From Myxococcales bacterium (lineage in GTDB: Bacteria; Myxococcota_A; Polyangia; Haliangiales; Haliangiaceae): a DNA stretch of 34,557 bases. The notes beneath the pieces were generated by a model. It was not told where the DNA came from, ran no database searches, and saw nothing but the letters and a program-made list of their open reading frames with translations. How positions within the stretch are numbered: position 1 is the first letter of the stretch; every line of letters begins with the position of its first letter. Positions 1 to 8,797 of the stretch are shown one piece after another. Position numbers and translations under genes: made by a program. The stretch covers positions 1 to 34,557 of the forward strand of contig JAQBQF010000044.1 in the NCBI GenBank assembly GCA_028287115.1. Reading direction: 5' to 3'.

Positions 1-48
1 GTTCACCAGGCCGGCTTCGATCGCGATCTCTGCGAGGGTCTTCGGCAA
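1..48 (-). CDS. Possible 5' end of a gene leaving the window (first 16 codons)
   Basis: Read on the minus strand from a TTG at 48-46, the first 16 codons give [16 protein letters not shown] and stay open to the window edge. The pattern (L-x-E-I-x-x-E-A-G-L-V) resembles the start of the N-terminal domain found in type II secretion/type IV pilus ATPases (GspE/PilB, MshEN), but 16 residues cannot establish that. The start is doubtful. The frame has no stop back through the tRNA gene, and no ribosome binding site is possible other than inside the tRNA 3' half. It would directly follow the tRNA on the same strand. Confidence 0.3.
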   Translation of the reverse strand, partial: MPKTLAEIAIEAGLVN

Positions 49-49
49 G

Positions 50-123
<74 letters not shown>

Positions 124-167
124 GCGGTCCTTGTTCTATGGCCAATCACGGGCGGAAACAAGGGCCA

Positions 168-956
168 CTAGCCGTCGATCAGGATCGGGACCTCGAGCCG
201 CGCCGCGACCGCGAGCGTGCGGAGGAACTGCGCGATCTGCTCGATGTCGGCATCTGGCTCGGTCGGCAGCGACGCTGCCGCGAGGGCCCTCGTGCGCCCC
301 GCTTCATCTTTCAGATCGTGGAGGCTGATGTCGTGGGGAATCACGCCACAGAACAGCGCGAGCATCAGGCAGTGCGTCGGGGCGAGGTTCCCGACCATGA
401 ACATCATCTGGAACAGTTGATCGGATGAGATATCGATGTTGCCGTCCTCGCCCGTCCACCGAACGCCGTACGAGACGCGACTCTCGAAGTACGTCGTCCC
501 CGCCGCGCGCAGCTTCGCGGTCGGCGCTCCGTCCCAGCCGAACTCGCCGAGGCCGCGCACGAGCAACGCGCCGGCGGTGCACGCGAGCTTCGTCGGCAGG
601 CGCGCCATCAGCCACTGCTCGACGTGCTCGGGCACGGGATAACGAATCCGCCGATGACATGCGAACTCGCGCGGGAGCTCCGCCGGACAGTCTTTGCACA
701 GGGCCGAAACCGCATCGAGTGGGCTCGATTCGTTCAGCAGATCCTGGAGCGTCACGCCGCGGCCCGAATCTCCGTCGGGTTTTCGCATCGTCAGCTGGAT
801 CTCGATCTCGCCTGGCTCGCGCAGATCTCCGTCTTCGCGCATGTGAGCGATCGCCGAGCGCGCAAGGATCCGCGTGCGATGCAGGTTGACCAGGCGTTCT
901 ACGCCGAGCCGCCCTTGAGGCTCGCACTTCATGCCCAGGACGTAATCGATCGCCAT
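168..956 (-). CDS. Conserved-looking hypothetical protein, 262 aa
   Basis: I do not recognise a family. The start ATG at 956 is preferred because the protein becomes well ordered from MAIDYVLG onward. The 119 codons upstream of it in the same frame are an Arg/Pro-rich reading that overlaps the start of the divergent malic enzyme gene. The product is soluble, with no signal peptide or membrane segment. Residues 87-101 hold a CxxC (C87, C90) and a C-H pair (C100, H101) that could bind a metal, probably zinc. A short loop with basic residues near 22-36 follows the cysteine at 11. The gene lies 44 bp upstream of tRNA-Arg on the same strand and is divergent from maeB across a 77-bp gap that must hold both promoters. 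Confidence 0.75.
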   Translation of the reverse strand: MAIDYVLGMKCEPQGRLGVERLVNLHRTRILARSAIAHMREDGDLREPGEIEIQLTMRKPDGDSGRGVTLQDLLNESSPLDAVSALCKDCPAELPREFACHRRIRYPVPEHVEQWLMARLPTKLACTAGALLVRGLGEFGWDGAPTAKLRAAGTTYFESRVSYGVRWTGEDGNIDISSDQLFQMMFMVGNLAPTHCLMLALFCGVIPHDISLHDLKDEAGRTRALAAASLPTEPDADIEQIAQFLRTLAVAARLEVPILIDG

Positions 957-1033
957 CGCCGCCCTTGTAGCAGAGGGGTACGACGGGCGAAGCGCCATTT
1001 GCCTCGCGCGCTCCACGGGTCTAGGGTCCCTCC

Positions 1034-3307
1034 ATGAGCAAGAAGGACGACGCACTCGACTATCACCGCCGCGGGCGGAAGGGAAAGCTCGAGGTCGTTC
1101 CGACCAAACCCCTGGTGAGCCAGATCGACCTATCTCTGGCCTACACGCCGGGCGTCGCCGAGCCTTGCCTCGAGATCTACAAAGATGAAGAGAAGAGCTG
1201 GGAGTACACGGCTCGCGGCAACCTCGTCGCGGTGATCTCCAATGGCACCGCGGTGCTCGGCCTGGGAAATATCGGACCCGCCGCCGGCAAGCCCGTGATG
1301 GAGGGCAAGGCATGCCTGTTCAAGAAGTTCGCCGACATCGACGTGTTCGATCTCGAGGTTGCCGAGACCGACGTCGACAAGTTCTGCGACATCGTCGCAG
1401 CGCTCGAGCCGACGTTCGGTGGCATCAACCTCGAAGATATCTCCGCGCCGGCCTGCTTCGAGATCGAAGAGAAGCTGCGCAGGCGGATGCGGATCCCCGT
1501 GTTCCACGACGATCAGCACGGCACCGCGATCATCTCCGGAGCGGGTTTGCTCAACGCCGCCGAGCTCGCCGGCAAGAAGCTCGAGGACATCAAGCTGGTC
1601 GTCTCCGGTGCCGGCGCAGCCGCGATCGCGTGCGTCGAATTCTTCTGCAAGCTCGGCATGCAGCAGCGGAACGTTGTACTCGTCGATTCAAAAGGCGTGA
1701 TCCACACGGGCCGCACCGACCTGAACCGACAGAAGCTGAAGTGCGCGGTCGCAGACGACGGTCGCCGCACACTCGCCGACGCGATGCGCGGTGCGGACAT
1801 GTTCATGGGCGTGTCGGTCGCCGGGACCGTGACGGGCGAGATGCTGAAGACGATGGCCGAACGTCCGATCGTCTTCGCGCTCGCAAACCCCGATCCGGAG
1901 ATCTCGTATCCCGAGGCGATCGCGGCGCGGCCCGATGCACTCGTCGCGACCGGACGGTCCGACTATCCAAACCAGGTCAATAACGTCCTCGGGTTCCCGT
2001 ACATCTTCCGCGGCGCGCTCGACTGCCGCGCGAGCGCGGTCTCCGAAGCGATGAAGCTCGCCGCGGCTCGTGCCCTCGCGCAACTGACGCGCGAGCCGGT
2101 ACCCGACTCCGTGATCATGGCGTACGGCGGAAAGTCGCTGAAGATGGGGCCCGACTACTTCATTCCAAAGCCGTTCGATCCGCGCGCGCTGTGGTGGGTC
2201 GCACCCGCGGTCGCGCAGGCGGCGATGGAATCGGGCGTCGCCCGGATCAAGTTCGACGTCGGCGAGTACCGCGAGAAGTTGATGTTCAAGAGCTCGAACG
2301 CGGCGTACTCGATCATGCGGACGATCGGGAAGGAAGCGCGGCGCGACCCCAAGCGCATCGCGTTCCCGCACGCCGCCAATCCGCGGCTGCTCCGCGCCGT
2401 CCAGCAGATCGTCGAAGAAGGCATCGCCAAGCCCGTGCTCCTCGGCCGGCCGCACGAGATCAGGCGGATGTGCGAGGAGATGTCACTCGATTTCCTCGAC
2501 GCGGGTACCGAGATCATCGACCCGCACACCGAGAACAACCCGAGCTACGTCGAGCGGCTCTATCAGCTTCGCCAGCGCAAAGGCCTGACGTCGTTCGCGG
2601 CGCAGGCGCTGCTCCAGAAGAGCGATTACTACGCCGCGATCATGGTCGATCGCGGTGACGCGGACGGCATGGTGACCGGCTTGCGCCTCAACTATCCCGA
2701 GACCGTGCGGCCGCCGCTCGAGATCTTCGGCCTGTCGCCGGGCTGCAAGGTCGCGGTCGGCATGTACATGATGGTGCTCCAGAACTCGGTGAAGTTCTTC
2801 GGCGACACCGTGTTCAACATCGACCCCGATGCCGAGACGCTCGCCGACATCACGATGCAGATGGCGGAGGCGGTGCAAGGTTTCGGCGTCGTGCCGCGCG
2901 TCGCGATGATCTCGTATTCGAACTTCGGGTCGGTCAAGCATCCCGAGGTCACGAAGATCCAGCAGGCGATCGAGATCGTGCGGCGGCGACGGCCCGAGCT
3001 CGAGATCGACGGCGAGATGCAACCGGAGATGGCACTCGACCCGGAGCGCCGGCATCAATACTTCGGGTTCTCGCGGCTGACCCGAGCCGCGAACATGCTC
3101 GTGTTTCCGACGCTCGCCGCTGCCAACGCGACGTATCAGACGCTCAAGGTCCTCGGCGGCGCGTCCGCGATGGGGCCGATCATGCTCGGACTATCGAGGC
3201 CGTGCGTCGCGCTCCAGAACGAGGTCACGGTCGACGAGATCGTCAACATGACCGCGTACGTCGTGCTCAAGGCCCAGCAGAACCGCCGCGAAGCGATCCG
3301 CGCGTAA
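1034..3307 (+). CDS. maeB: NADP-dependent malic enzyme with C-terminal phosphotransacetylase-like domain
   Basis: This cytosolic enzyme oxidatively decarboxylates L-malate to pyruvate and makes NADPH, linking the TCA cycle to pyruvate and anabolism. At 757 residues it has the length of the MaeB family. The N-terminal malic enzyme half (about 1-430) shows [10 protein letters not shown] at 36-45 with the catalytic-region tyrosine, [14 protein letters not shown] around K92, NLEDI at 132-136, DDQHGTA at 159-165 and the nucleotide-binding GAGAAA at 192-197. The C-terminal half (about 430-757) is a phosphate acetyl/butyryl-transferase-like domain ([30 protein letters not shown]). In this enzyme class that domain is usually regulatory, binding acetyl-CoA, rather than a working transacetylase. 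The gene is monocistronic as far as can be seen. A repeat element begins 2 bp after its stop codon. Confidence 0.96.
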   Translation: MSKKDDALDYHRRGRKGKLEVVPTKPLVSQIDLSLAYTPGVAEPCLEIYKDEEKSWEYTARGNLVAVISNGTAVLGLGNIGPAAGKPVMEGKACLFKKFADIDVFDLEVAETDVDKFCDIVAALEPTFGGINLEDISAPACFEIEEKLRRRMRIPVFHDDQHGTAIISGAGLLNAAELAGKKLEDIKLVVSGAGAAAIACVEFFCKLGMQQRNVVLVDSKGVIHTGRTDLNRQKLKCAVADDGRRTLADAMRGADMFMGVSVAGTVTGEMLKTMAERPIVFALANPDPEISYPEAIAARPDALVATGRSDYPNQVNNVLGFPYIFRGALDCRASAVSEAMKLAAARALAQLTREPVPDSVIMAYGGKSLKMGPDYFIPKPFDPRALWWVAPAVAQAAMESGVARIKFDVGEYREKLMFKSSNAAYSIMRTIGKEARRDPKRIAFPHAANPRLLRAVQQIVEEGIAKPVLLGRPHEIRRMCEEMSLDFLDAGTEIIDPHTENNPSYVERLYQLRQRKGLTSFAAQALLQKSDYYAAIMVDRGDADGMVTGLRLNYPETVRPPLEIFGLSPGCKVAVGMYMMVLQNSVKFFGDTVFNIDPDAETLADITMQMAEAVQGFGVVPRVAMISYSNFGSVKHPEVTKIQQAIEIVRRRRPELEIDGEMQPEMALDPERRHQYFGFSRLTRAANMLVFPTLAAANATYQTLKVLGGASAMGPIMLGLSRPCVALQNEVTVDEIVNMTAYVVLKAQQNRREAIRA

Positions 3308-3334
3308 GCCAATGCCCTGAATTGGTTCGAGATC

Positions 3335-3359
3335 GTACTCGTACTCGTGCTCGTACTCG
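3335..3359 (+). repeat. Left hexamer array of the gene-less element (4 units)
   Basis: There are four head-to-tail hexamers plus a closing G: units 1, 2 and 4 are GTACTC and unit 3 is GTGCTC. Against the right arm at 3500-3530 the first four units can pair with one G.U and one A.C irregularity. Confidence 0.85.
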
Positions 3360-3499
3360 ATGACGCCCGGGCCTGGACTCGAGTCGACCGCGCTCGGGAT
3401 CGATCGGCCAGCACGCAGTGACGTTCGCGATCCTACCAGCCGGCTTGATGCGATCCGCTCACGAGAGACGCGTCCTCGCGCCCACTTGGGGAGCCCGGC

Positions 3500-3530
3500 G
3501 AGTACGAGTACGAGTACGAGCACGAGCACG
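3500..3530 (-). repeat. Right (inverted) hexamer array of the gene-less element (5 units)
   Basis: On the plus strand there are three GAGTAC units followed by two GAGCAC units and a closing G. This is the inverse complement type of the left array. It ends 23 bp before the GTG chosen as the start of the kinase gene, so the hairpin would lie in that gene's leader if transcription begins upstream. Confidence 0.85.
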
Positions 3531-3553
3531 AGACAGATCCCGTAGACTCACGG

Positions 3554-6500
3554 GTGGTGGCCGCGCCCGAAGATCCGTCAACGGAGATCTTGCCGGCGAG
3601 CGCGACGGCGCCCGCGGCACCGGCGACACCGCGATCTGTCGTCCCCGATCTGATCGGCCGTGCGCTCGGCAAGTTCACGATCGTCGAGAAGCTCGGCAAA
3701 GGCGGCTCGGGTGACGTGTATCGCGCCGAGCAGACACAGCTCGGCCGCACCGCCGTGATCAAGGTGCTACGTCACGAGATCGCGCACGCGCCGAATCGTG
3801 TCGAGCGATTCTTGCGCGAGGCCAAGCTCGCGTCGCGCCTCGATCATCCGTACGCGGCGCACATCTATCAGTTCGGCGCGGAGCCGGACGGCGTGCTGTG
3901 GATCGCGATGGAGCACATCAAGGGGATGACGCTCGACGAGCTGGTCGCGCGTCGCGGTCCGATGCCGGCGATGCTGTTCGCGCCGCTGTTCGCGCGGCTC
4001 TGCGAGGTCGTTCACACCGCGCACGAGCTCGCGATCGTGCATCGCGATATCAAGGGCGCAAACGTCATGGTGATCGAGCGCGCCGGTCAGCTGCTGCCAA
4101 AGCTCCTCGATCTCGGCATCGCGAAGGATGATGACCTCGCGGCTTCGGCCGCATACGACCGTGGCGAGGCGTCCCCGAGGGTCGGGACAACCCCGCCCCT
4201 CTCCAGCTCCGGCCCCGGCGAGCTCACCGGCCACGGCGTCACGCTCGGCTCGCCTCACTATATGTCACCGGAGCAGTGGGAGCGGCCCGCGGAGGTCGAC
4301 GGCCGCGCCGATATCTACGCGCTCGGCGTGCTCGCGTATCGCTGCATCGCCGGGGTGTTGCCGTTCTATTCGAAGGATCGGCATCAGCTCGGGGATGCGC
4401 ATCTCCGGCAAGCGCCGCCGCCGCTGCCCGAGTTTGTCCCGCAGTTGCTAGCGGATGCCGTGATGCGTGCCCTCGAGAAGCGGCCGGAGGCGCGCTGGCA
4501 AACCGCGGTCGGGTTCGGCGAAGCGGTGAGCCGCGCGGTCGGAACGTCGGCGCCCGAGACCGTTCCGATCTTCGATCCGAGCACGCGCGATGCGTGGCTG
4601 CGCGCGGGACCACAACCGATCGCCGACGCGGTGTCACATCTCTCGACGGCGACGACGACCGTCGAGGCGGACGCGGCGCTGCGCGAGCTCGTCGCGATCA
4701 CCTGCCGGTGGCTCGCGGTGCTCGCACTGTCGAATCTCCCACCGCGCGAAGGTCCCGATCCGGAAGTTCGCGACCGTGCGCGCGCGGTGATCGGGCGCGA
4801 TGATGGCGCCCCATGGCTGCAGCTCGCTCGCGCGGCGGCGGCAGCGGCGCCGGTGTTGCCCGGGCTCGCGGCCGCTCTCGAAGGCGTCGAACCGCTCGCA
4901 CAGCTCGCCGCACGTCTCGATGATCGAGATCGCCCGCGCACGGCGGCCGCGCTGACCGCGAACGTGATCGCGGCGGCGGAGGCGCTGCGTCCGATCGAGC
5001 CGCTCCTCGCGTACCAACTCGTCGTCGGTCTCGCCGGCGAGATCGCGGAGAGCTGGCAAGGTGCGAGGCGACGCGAGCGCGAACGCGTGATGGTGTGGGG
5101 CCCGCCGCTCGCCGAAGGTGAGGTCGCGCTGCTCGATGCGACGGGAAACGTCGTCGCTCGACTCTCGCCACTCGCGCAGGTTGCATCGCCCCTGCCTTCC
5201 GCCGAGCCCGAGCTATTTCTGCTGTGGCGCAGCGGCCGAGGCTCCGCGCGGCTCGTCGCAGCGCCGTGGGGGTTCGAGCGCGATGACGACGCGGCCGGGC
5301 TGCGCCTCGCTTCCTTGTCGACGGAAGACTCCGATACCGCGCACGACGCCGCCGATGATCGATCGCCTTATCCCGGCCTCGCCGCATACACGAGCGAGGA
5401 CGCCGAGCGCTTCGTCGGCCGCGAGCGCGAGGTCGAGACGATCGCGAACCGGCTCGTGCGCGCGCCGCTGCTCGCGGTGCTCGGCCCTTCGGGTGTCGGC
5501 AAGAGCTCCTTCATCGCCGCCGGCCTGCTGCCGCGACTCGCCGAGAACCATCGCATCATAGTCATGCGACCGGGCCGTCATCCGATGCACGCGCTCGCCG
5601 CACTTCCGGAAGTCAGCGGCGATTCGCACGACGACAGCTCGCTGGTCGTCAGGCTGCGCGAGCTCGGAGAGAGCGCGCAACGCGGCCTCGTGATCGTCAT
5701 CGATCAACTCGAGGAGATCGCGACGCTGTGCACCGATCCGGCCGAGCGCCGCCGGTTCGCCGAGACGCTCGCCGCTGCCGCCGATGGCCCGTCGGCACCG
5801 GTCCGCGTCGTCGTCACGTTGCGCGATGACTTCGCGACCGTGATCGAGAGCCAAGATGCGTTCCGCGGCCGGTTCGAAGTGTTCGTGCTCGCTGCGCCTG
5901 CACCGGAGGCGTTGCGGCGAATCGTCGTCGAGCCCGCGCGCCGCGCGGCGGTGGCGGTCGATCCGCAAGTCGTCGAGGACATGGTCGCCGAGGTCGCCGG
6001 GCGCCCCGCTTCGCTGCCGCTGCTGTCGTTCACCGCGTCGCAGCTGTGGCAGACCCGCGACCGCAAGGACCGCAAGATCACCCACGAAGCCTATGCCGCG
6101 CTCGGCGGCGTCGCCGGGGCGCTCGCGACCTACGCCGATCAGCTCTACGCGAGCCTCGCACGCCGCGATCAGGACACCGTGCGCGACCTGTTCTCGCGGC
6201 TGGTCGCGAGCGACGGCACGCGGATCCCGGCGCTGCGGACGGAGCTCGAGCAGTTGCCGGGCGCGCGCGGCGTCCTCGCCCACCTGATCGACGCGCGGTT
6301 GCTCGTGATCCGCGATGACGAAGGCGGAAGCGTGATCGAGATCGTCCACGAGTGCCTCGCCGAGCGGTGGCCGCGGCTCGCTCGGTGGCGCAGCGAAGAC
6401 GCCGCCGATCGTGCCCTGCTCGGTGACGTCGGCGCCGCGGCACGTCGCTGGAACGAGGCCGGGCGCCGGCCCGATCTGTTGTGGCGCGGGCAAGCACTCG

Positions 6501-8746
6501 CCGAGCTCCGCCGGTTGACCGCGCGCTCGACGGCGCTGACCGAGCTCGAGCGCAACTTCGCCGACGAAGCCGTGCGCGCTCAACAGCGTGCGCGTCGAAT
6601 GCGGCGCGGTCTCGTGATCGCCGCGATGGCGGTCCTCGGCGTGATCGCCGCCGTCATGGGCTGGCTCGGCGTGGCGGCAAACCAGAGCCGCGCGCAAGCC
6701 GAACAAAGCGCTCTCAAAGCGCACGCCTCCGAGCAACTGGCCGAGGAGCGCCTCACCGCGAGCTTGGTCGCGCAGGGCAAGCGCGAGCTCAACGATGGCC
6801 GCGCTCTCGACGCGCTCGCCTACTTCGCGGCCGCGATGAAGCGCGGTGCCGATAGCGTCGGCCTTCGCACGATGGTCTCGATCGCGAGTCGCGGCTGGCG
6901 CGATCAGCTCGTCGTCCTGCGCGGAGAATCGATCGCGACGGTGATCGGCTCGCCGTCGGGATGGATCGCAGCGGCCTCGTCCTCCGGGGTCGTCCACTAT
7001 TGGTCGGATACCGGCGCTCCGCTCGGCGAGCTCGCGCTCGACGGATACTCGATGGCCGATCTCCAGCTGTTGCCCGACGACAGCATCCTCGCGGCCACAC
7101 GCGAGGCGGTGTTTCACATCGGCGCGAACCGCAAGATCCTGACGCGGACCAAATCCAAGAGTCCGCCGTGGGGGGCTCATCTCGGTCCCGGGACCGACGA
7201 GGTCACCGTGATCGAGACCGGCGCCATCAACATCTACTCGCTCGATGGCAAGCTGCGCCGTTCGATTCCGCTGTCTCCGCCCCCCGGCACCGTCGACCCG
7301 CACTTCGATCGGTCGGGACGGTTTGTCGTCTACACCGACGAGCCGCGCATCGTGCTCGTCGACCTCGTCAAGCTCGAGACCCGGATCCTGTCGACGAAGG
7401 CGTTCGGACAAGCCGACGGCTCGCTCGACGGCTCGGTGTTCGGTTTCTTCGACGAGGATCACCAGCTCCACGTGTTTAGTGGTGACGGGACCGAGCAGAA
7501 GGCGCTGAGCGGACCCTCGCGTGCTTCGGGCGTGTTCTTCTCGGCTACCGGCGATCGCGTCGGCACGGTGACGGGTCGCGAGCTGTCGGTCTACGACCGC
7601 GCCGGCAAGCTGCTCGCGATCACGATGATCGAAGCGGAGCAGACGATGATCCACTTGCGAGGTGACGAGGTCTGGACGGGCGGTAATGACGGCGTCGTTC
7701 GCCATTATCGGGACGGGCAACTCGTCGCGTCGCTGCCGGTCCACGCGGTCGAGATCTCGAGTGGCGCGATTGCGCGAGATGCGCTCGCGCTGCGTGGCAG
7801 CGACGGCAGTCTCGCGATCGTGCGCGCGAATGCGATCCAGGCGACCGCGCAACCGCAGGTGTGCAAGCCGGTGCTGGTCGGCGCGGCCGGCATCGGCATC
7901 GCGTACACCTGCAAGGACGTGATCCACGTCTACACGGGTCGGCATCACATCGGCGACTACCCGGTCAGCGATCTCAGCGTCGACATCGCGTTCGACCCGG
8001 GATCGCAGCGCGGTGTGCTGTCGGGCGGTTTTGGCGTCCGGGTGTTCGACACCGATGCCAAGCCTCTCGCGGTGGCAAAGGACCAAAAGGGCGTCGCCAC
8101 GTTCGAAGATGCCGATCATCTGTTCGTGCTCGAGCCCAAGAAGGCGCTCTGGCGGTGGACCTTTGCGACCGACCACTGGGAACAGCTGGTGCCGGTTGGC
8201 GAGGCCTATACGATCGGCGCGATCCCGGGCACCGCCGTGGTCGGGGCCAAGGACGGCACGCTCACGGTGGTCACGGGGAGTCGCGTGACGAAGACGCTCG
8301 ATCTCAAGGAGATCGCGGAGTTCCTGATCACTTCCCCTGACCATCGCTGGATGGCCGCCCAGCTGATGAGCGGCACGACCGCGATCATCGACACCCAGAC
8401 CTGGGAGATCGTGCGCCAGCTGGAGGCGGCAGATACCTACGGCGCGGCGCCCAGCTTCGATTCGACGGGCGAGCTCCTCCTGCGGACCAGTCGGAATGCG
8501 CTCACGATCTGGGACCGAAGCACGGGGGAGCTCCTCGTGTTCGGCTTCGATCTGCTCCACAACCTCGCGAACGCTCGGTTCTTGCCCGATGGACAGATCG
8601 AGACCAATACCCAGAGTCCGGGGCTCATCAACATCCCCAGGGATACCCGGCCTCTTGCTGAGATCATCCGGGACATCGAATGCAGGGTCCCCCGCAAGGT
8701 GACCAACAGTCGAATCGAGCCGGCGACGACGACATGTCCGCCTTGA
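3554..8746 (+). CDS. Ser/Thr protein kinase fused to a STAND-type NTPase and a WD40-like beta-propeller
   Basis: This is a 1730-residue signalling protein. Residues about 38-325 form an Hanks-type kinase: the glycine loop GKGGSGDVYRAE, lysine K70 in AVIKVL, catalytic loop HRDIKGAN (163-170), DLG in place of DFG (186-188) and MSPE of the activation segment (237-240). Residues about 610-1000 form an nSTAND1-like ATPase with Walker A GPSGVGKS (644-651) and a Walker B region VIVIDQLEE. One transmembrane segment (about 1019-1042) follows, then a region of irregular beta-propeller repeats to the C terminus. All catalytic residues are present, so an active kinase is likely. The membrane segment would leave the kinase and NTPase in the cytoplasm and put the propeller outside the inner membrane. 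Start: GTG at 3554, with GTG at 3557 equally possible; no clear ribosome binding site precedes either. The next gene encodes an FHA regulator that could read its phosphorylation. Confidence 0.92.
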   Translation: MVAAPEDPSTEILPASATAPAAPATPRSVVPDLIGRALGKFTIVEKLGKGGSGDVYRAEQTQLGRTAVIKVLRHEIAHAPNRVERFLREAKLASRLDHPYAAHIYQFGAEPDGVLWIAMEHIKGMTLDELVARRGPMPAMLFAPLFARLCEVVHTAHELAIVHRDIKGANVMVIERAGQLLPKLLDLGIAKDDDLAASAAYDRGEASPRVGTTPPLSSSGPGELTGHGVTLGSPHYMSPEQWERPAEVDGRADIYALGVLAYRCIAGVLPFYSKDRHQLGDAHLRQAPPPLPEFVPQLLADAVMRALEKRPEARWQTAVGFGEAVSRAVGTSAPETVPIFDPSTRDAWLRAGPQPIADAVSHLSTATTTVEADAALRELVAITCRWLAVLALSNLPPREGPDPEVRDRARAVIGRDDGAPWLQLARAAAAAAPVLPGLAAALEGVEPLAQLAARLDDRDRPRTAAALTANVIAAAEALRPIEPLLAYQLVVGLAGEIAESWQGARRRERERVMVWGPPLAEGEVALLDATGNVVARLSPLAQVASPLPSAEPELFLLWRSGRGSARLVAAPWGFERDDDAAGLRLASLSTEDSDTAHDAADDRSPYPGLAAYTSEDAERFVGREREVETIANRLVRAPLLAVLGPSGVGKSSFIAAGLLPRLAENHRIIVMRPGRHPMHALAALPEVSGDSHDDSSLVVRLRELGESAQRGLVIVIDQLEEIATLCTDPAERRRFAETLAAAADGPSAPVRVVVTLRDDFATVIESQDAFRGRFEVFVLAAPAPEALRRIVVEPARRAAVAVDPQVVEDMVAEVAGRPASLPLLSFTASQLWQTRDRKDRKITHEAYAALGGVAGALATYADQLYASLARRDQDTVRDLFSRLVASDGTRIPALRTELEQLPGARGVLAHLIDARLLVIRDDEGGSVIEIVHECLAERWPRLARWRSEDAADRALLGDVGAAARRWNEAGRRPDLLWRGQALAELRRLTARSTALTELERNFADEAVRAQQRARRMRRGLVIAAMAVLGVIAAVMGWLGVAANQSRAQAEQSALKAHASEQLAEERLTASLVAQGKRELNDGRALDALAYFAAAMKRGADSVGLRTMVSIASRGWRDQLVVLRGESIATVIGSPSGWIAAASSSGVVHYWSDTGAPLGELALDGYSMADLQLLPDDSILAATREAVFHIGANRKILTRTKSKSPPWGAHLGPGTDEVTVIETGAINIYSLDGKLRRSIPLSPPPGTVDPHFDRSGRFVVYTDEPRIVLVDLVKLETRILSTKAFGQADGSLDGSVFGFFDEDHQLHVFSGDGTEQKALSGPSRASGVFFSATGDRVGTVTGRELSVYDRAGKLLAITMIEAEQTMIHLRGDEVWTGGNDGVVRHYRDGQLVASLPVHAVEISSGAIARDALALRGSDGSLAIVRANAIQATAQPQVCKPVLVGAAGIGIAYTCKDVIHVYTGRHHIGDYPVSDLSVDIAFDPGSQRGVLSGGFGVRVFDTDAKPLAVAKDQKGVATFEDADHLFVLEPKKALWRWTFATDHWEQLVPVGEAYTIGAIPGTAVVGAKDGTLTVVTGSRVTKTLDLKEIAEFLITSPDHRWMAAQLMSGTTAIIDTQTWEIVRQLEAADTYGAAPSFDSTGELLLRTSRNALTIWDRSTGELLVFGFDLLHNLANARFLPDGQIETNTQSPGLINIPRDTRPLAEIIRDIECRVPRKVTNSRIEPATTTCPP

Positions 8747-8768
8747 GTTGCGCGCGGTTAGCTTCCGG

Positions 8769-8781
8769 CCGTACCCTACGG
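8769..8781 (+). promoter_or_regulatory. Short hairpin and ribosome binding site before the FHA regulator
   Basis: CCGTA-CCC-TACGG is a perfect 5-bp stem lying directly before GGAGGG (8783-8788), which is well placed for the ATG at 8798. The hairpin could influence translation, but this is only a structural observation. Confidence 0.35.
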
Positions 8782-8797
8782 TGGAGGGAACGAGACG

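Larger units (their letters stand above)
3309..3530. mobile_element. Gene-less hexanucleotide inverted-repeat element (MITE-like relative of 29829-30344)
   Basis: This 222-bp stretch fills most of the 246-bp gap between maeB and the kinase gene. The left end is CCAA, six bases, then GAATTGGTTC (3319-3328). It is followed by four hexamers of the form GTACTC/GTGCTC (3335-3358), about 140 bp of unique sequence, and five inverted hexamers GAGTAC/GAGCAC (3500-3529). The other copy in the window shares the left end, the hexamer units and the bases just before the right arm (GGGGAGCCCGGCGAG here, GGTGAGGTCAGCGAG there). No reading frame in the interior resembles the four-helix-bundle gene of the other copy. 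Calling it an internally deleted mobile element is inference from two copies. A perfect 10-bp palindrome, GACTCGAGTC, sits inside at 3376-3385. Confidence 0.5.

Noticed and set aside
957..1313. Longer version of the first hypothetical protein starting at 1313
   Set aside because: The extra 119 residues are Arg/Pro-rich and overlap maeB; the ordered protein begins at 956.
3191..3529. Minus-strand frame with a repeated Leu-Val run across the hexamer array
   Set aside because: The repeats arise from the hexamers read in frame and the rest lies opposite maeB.
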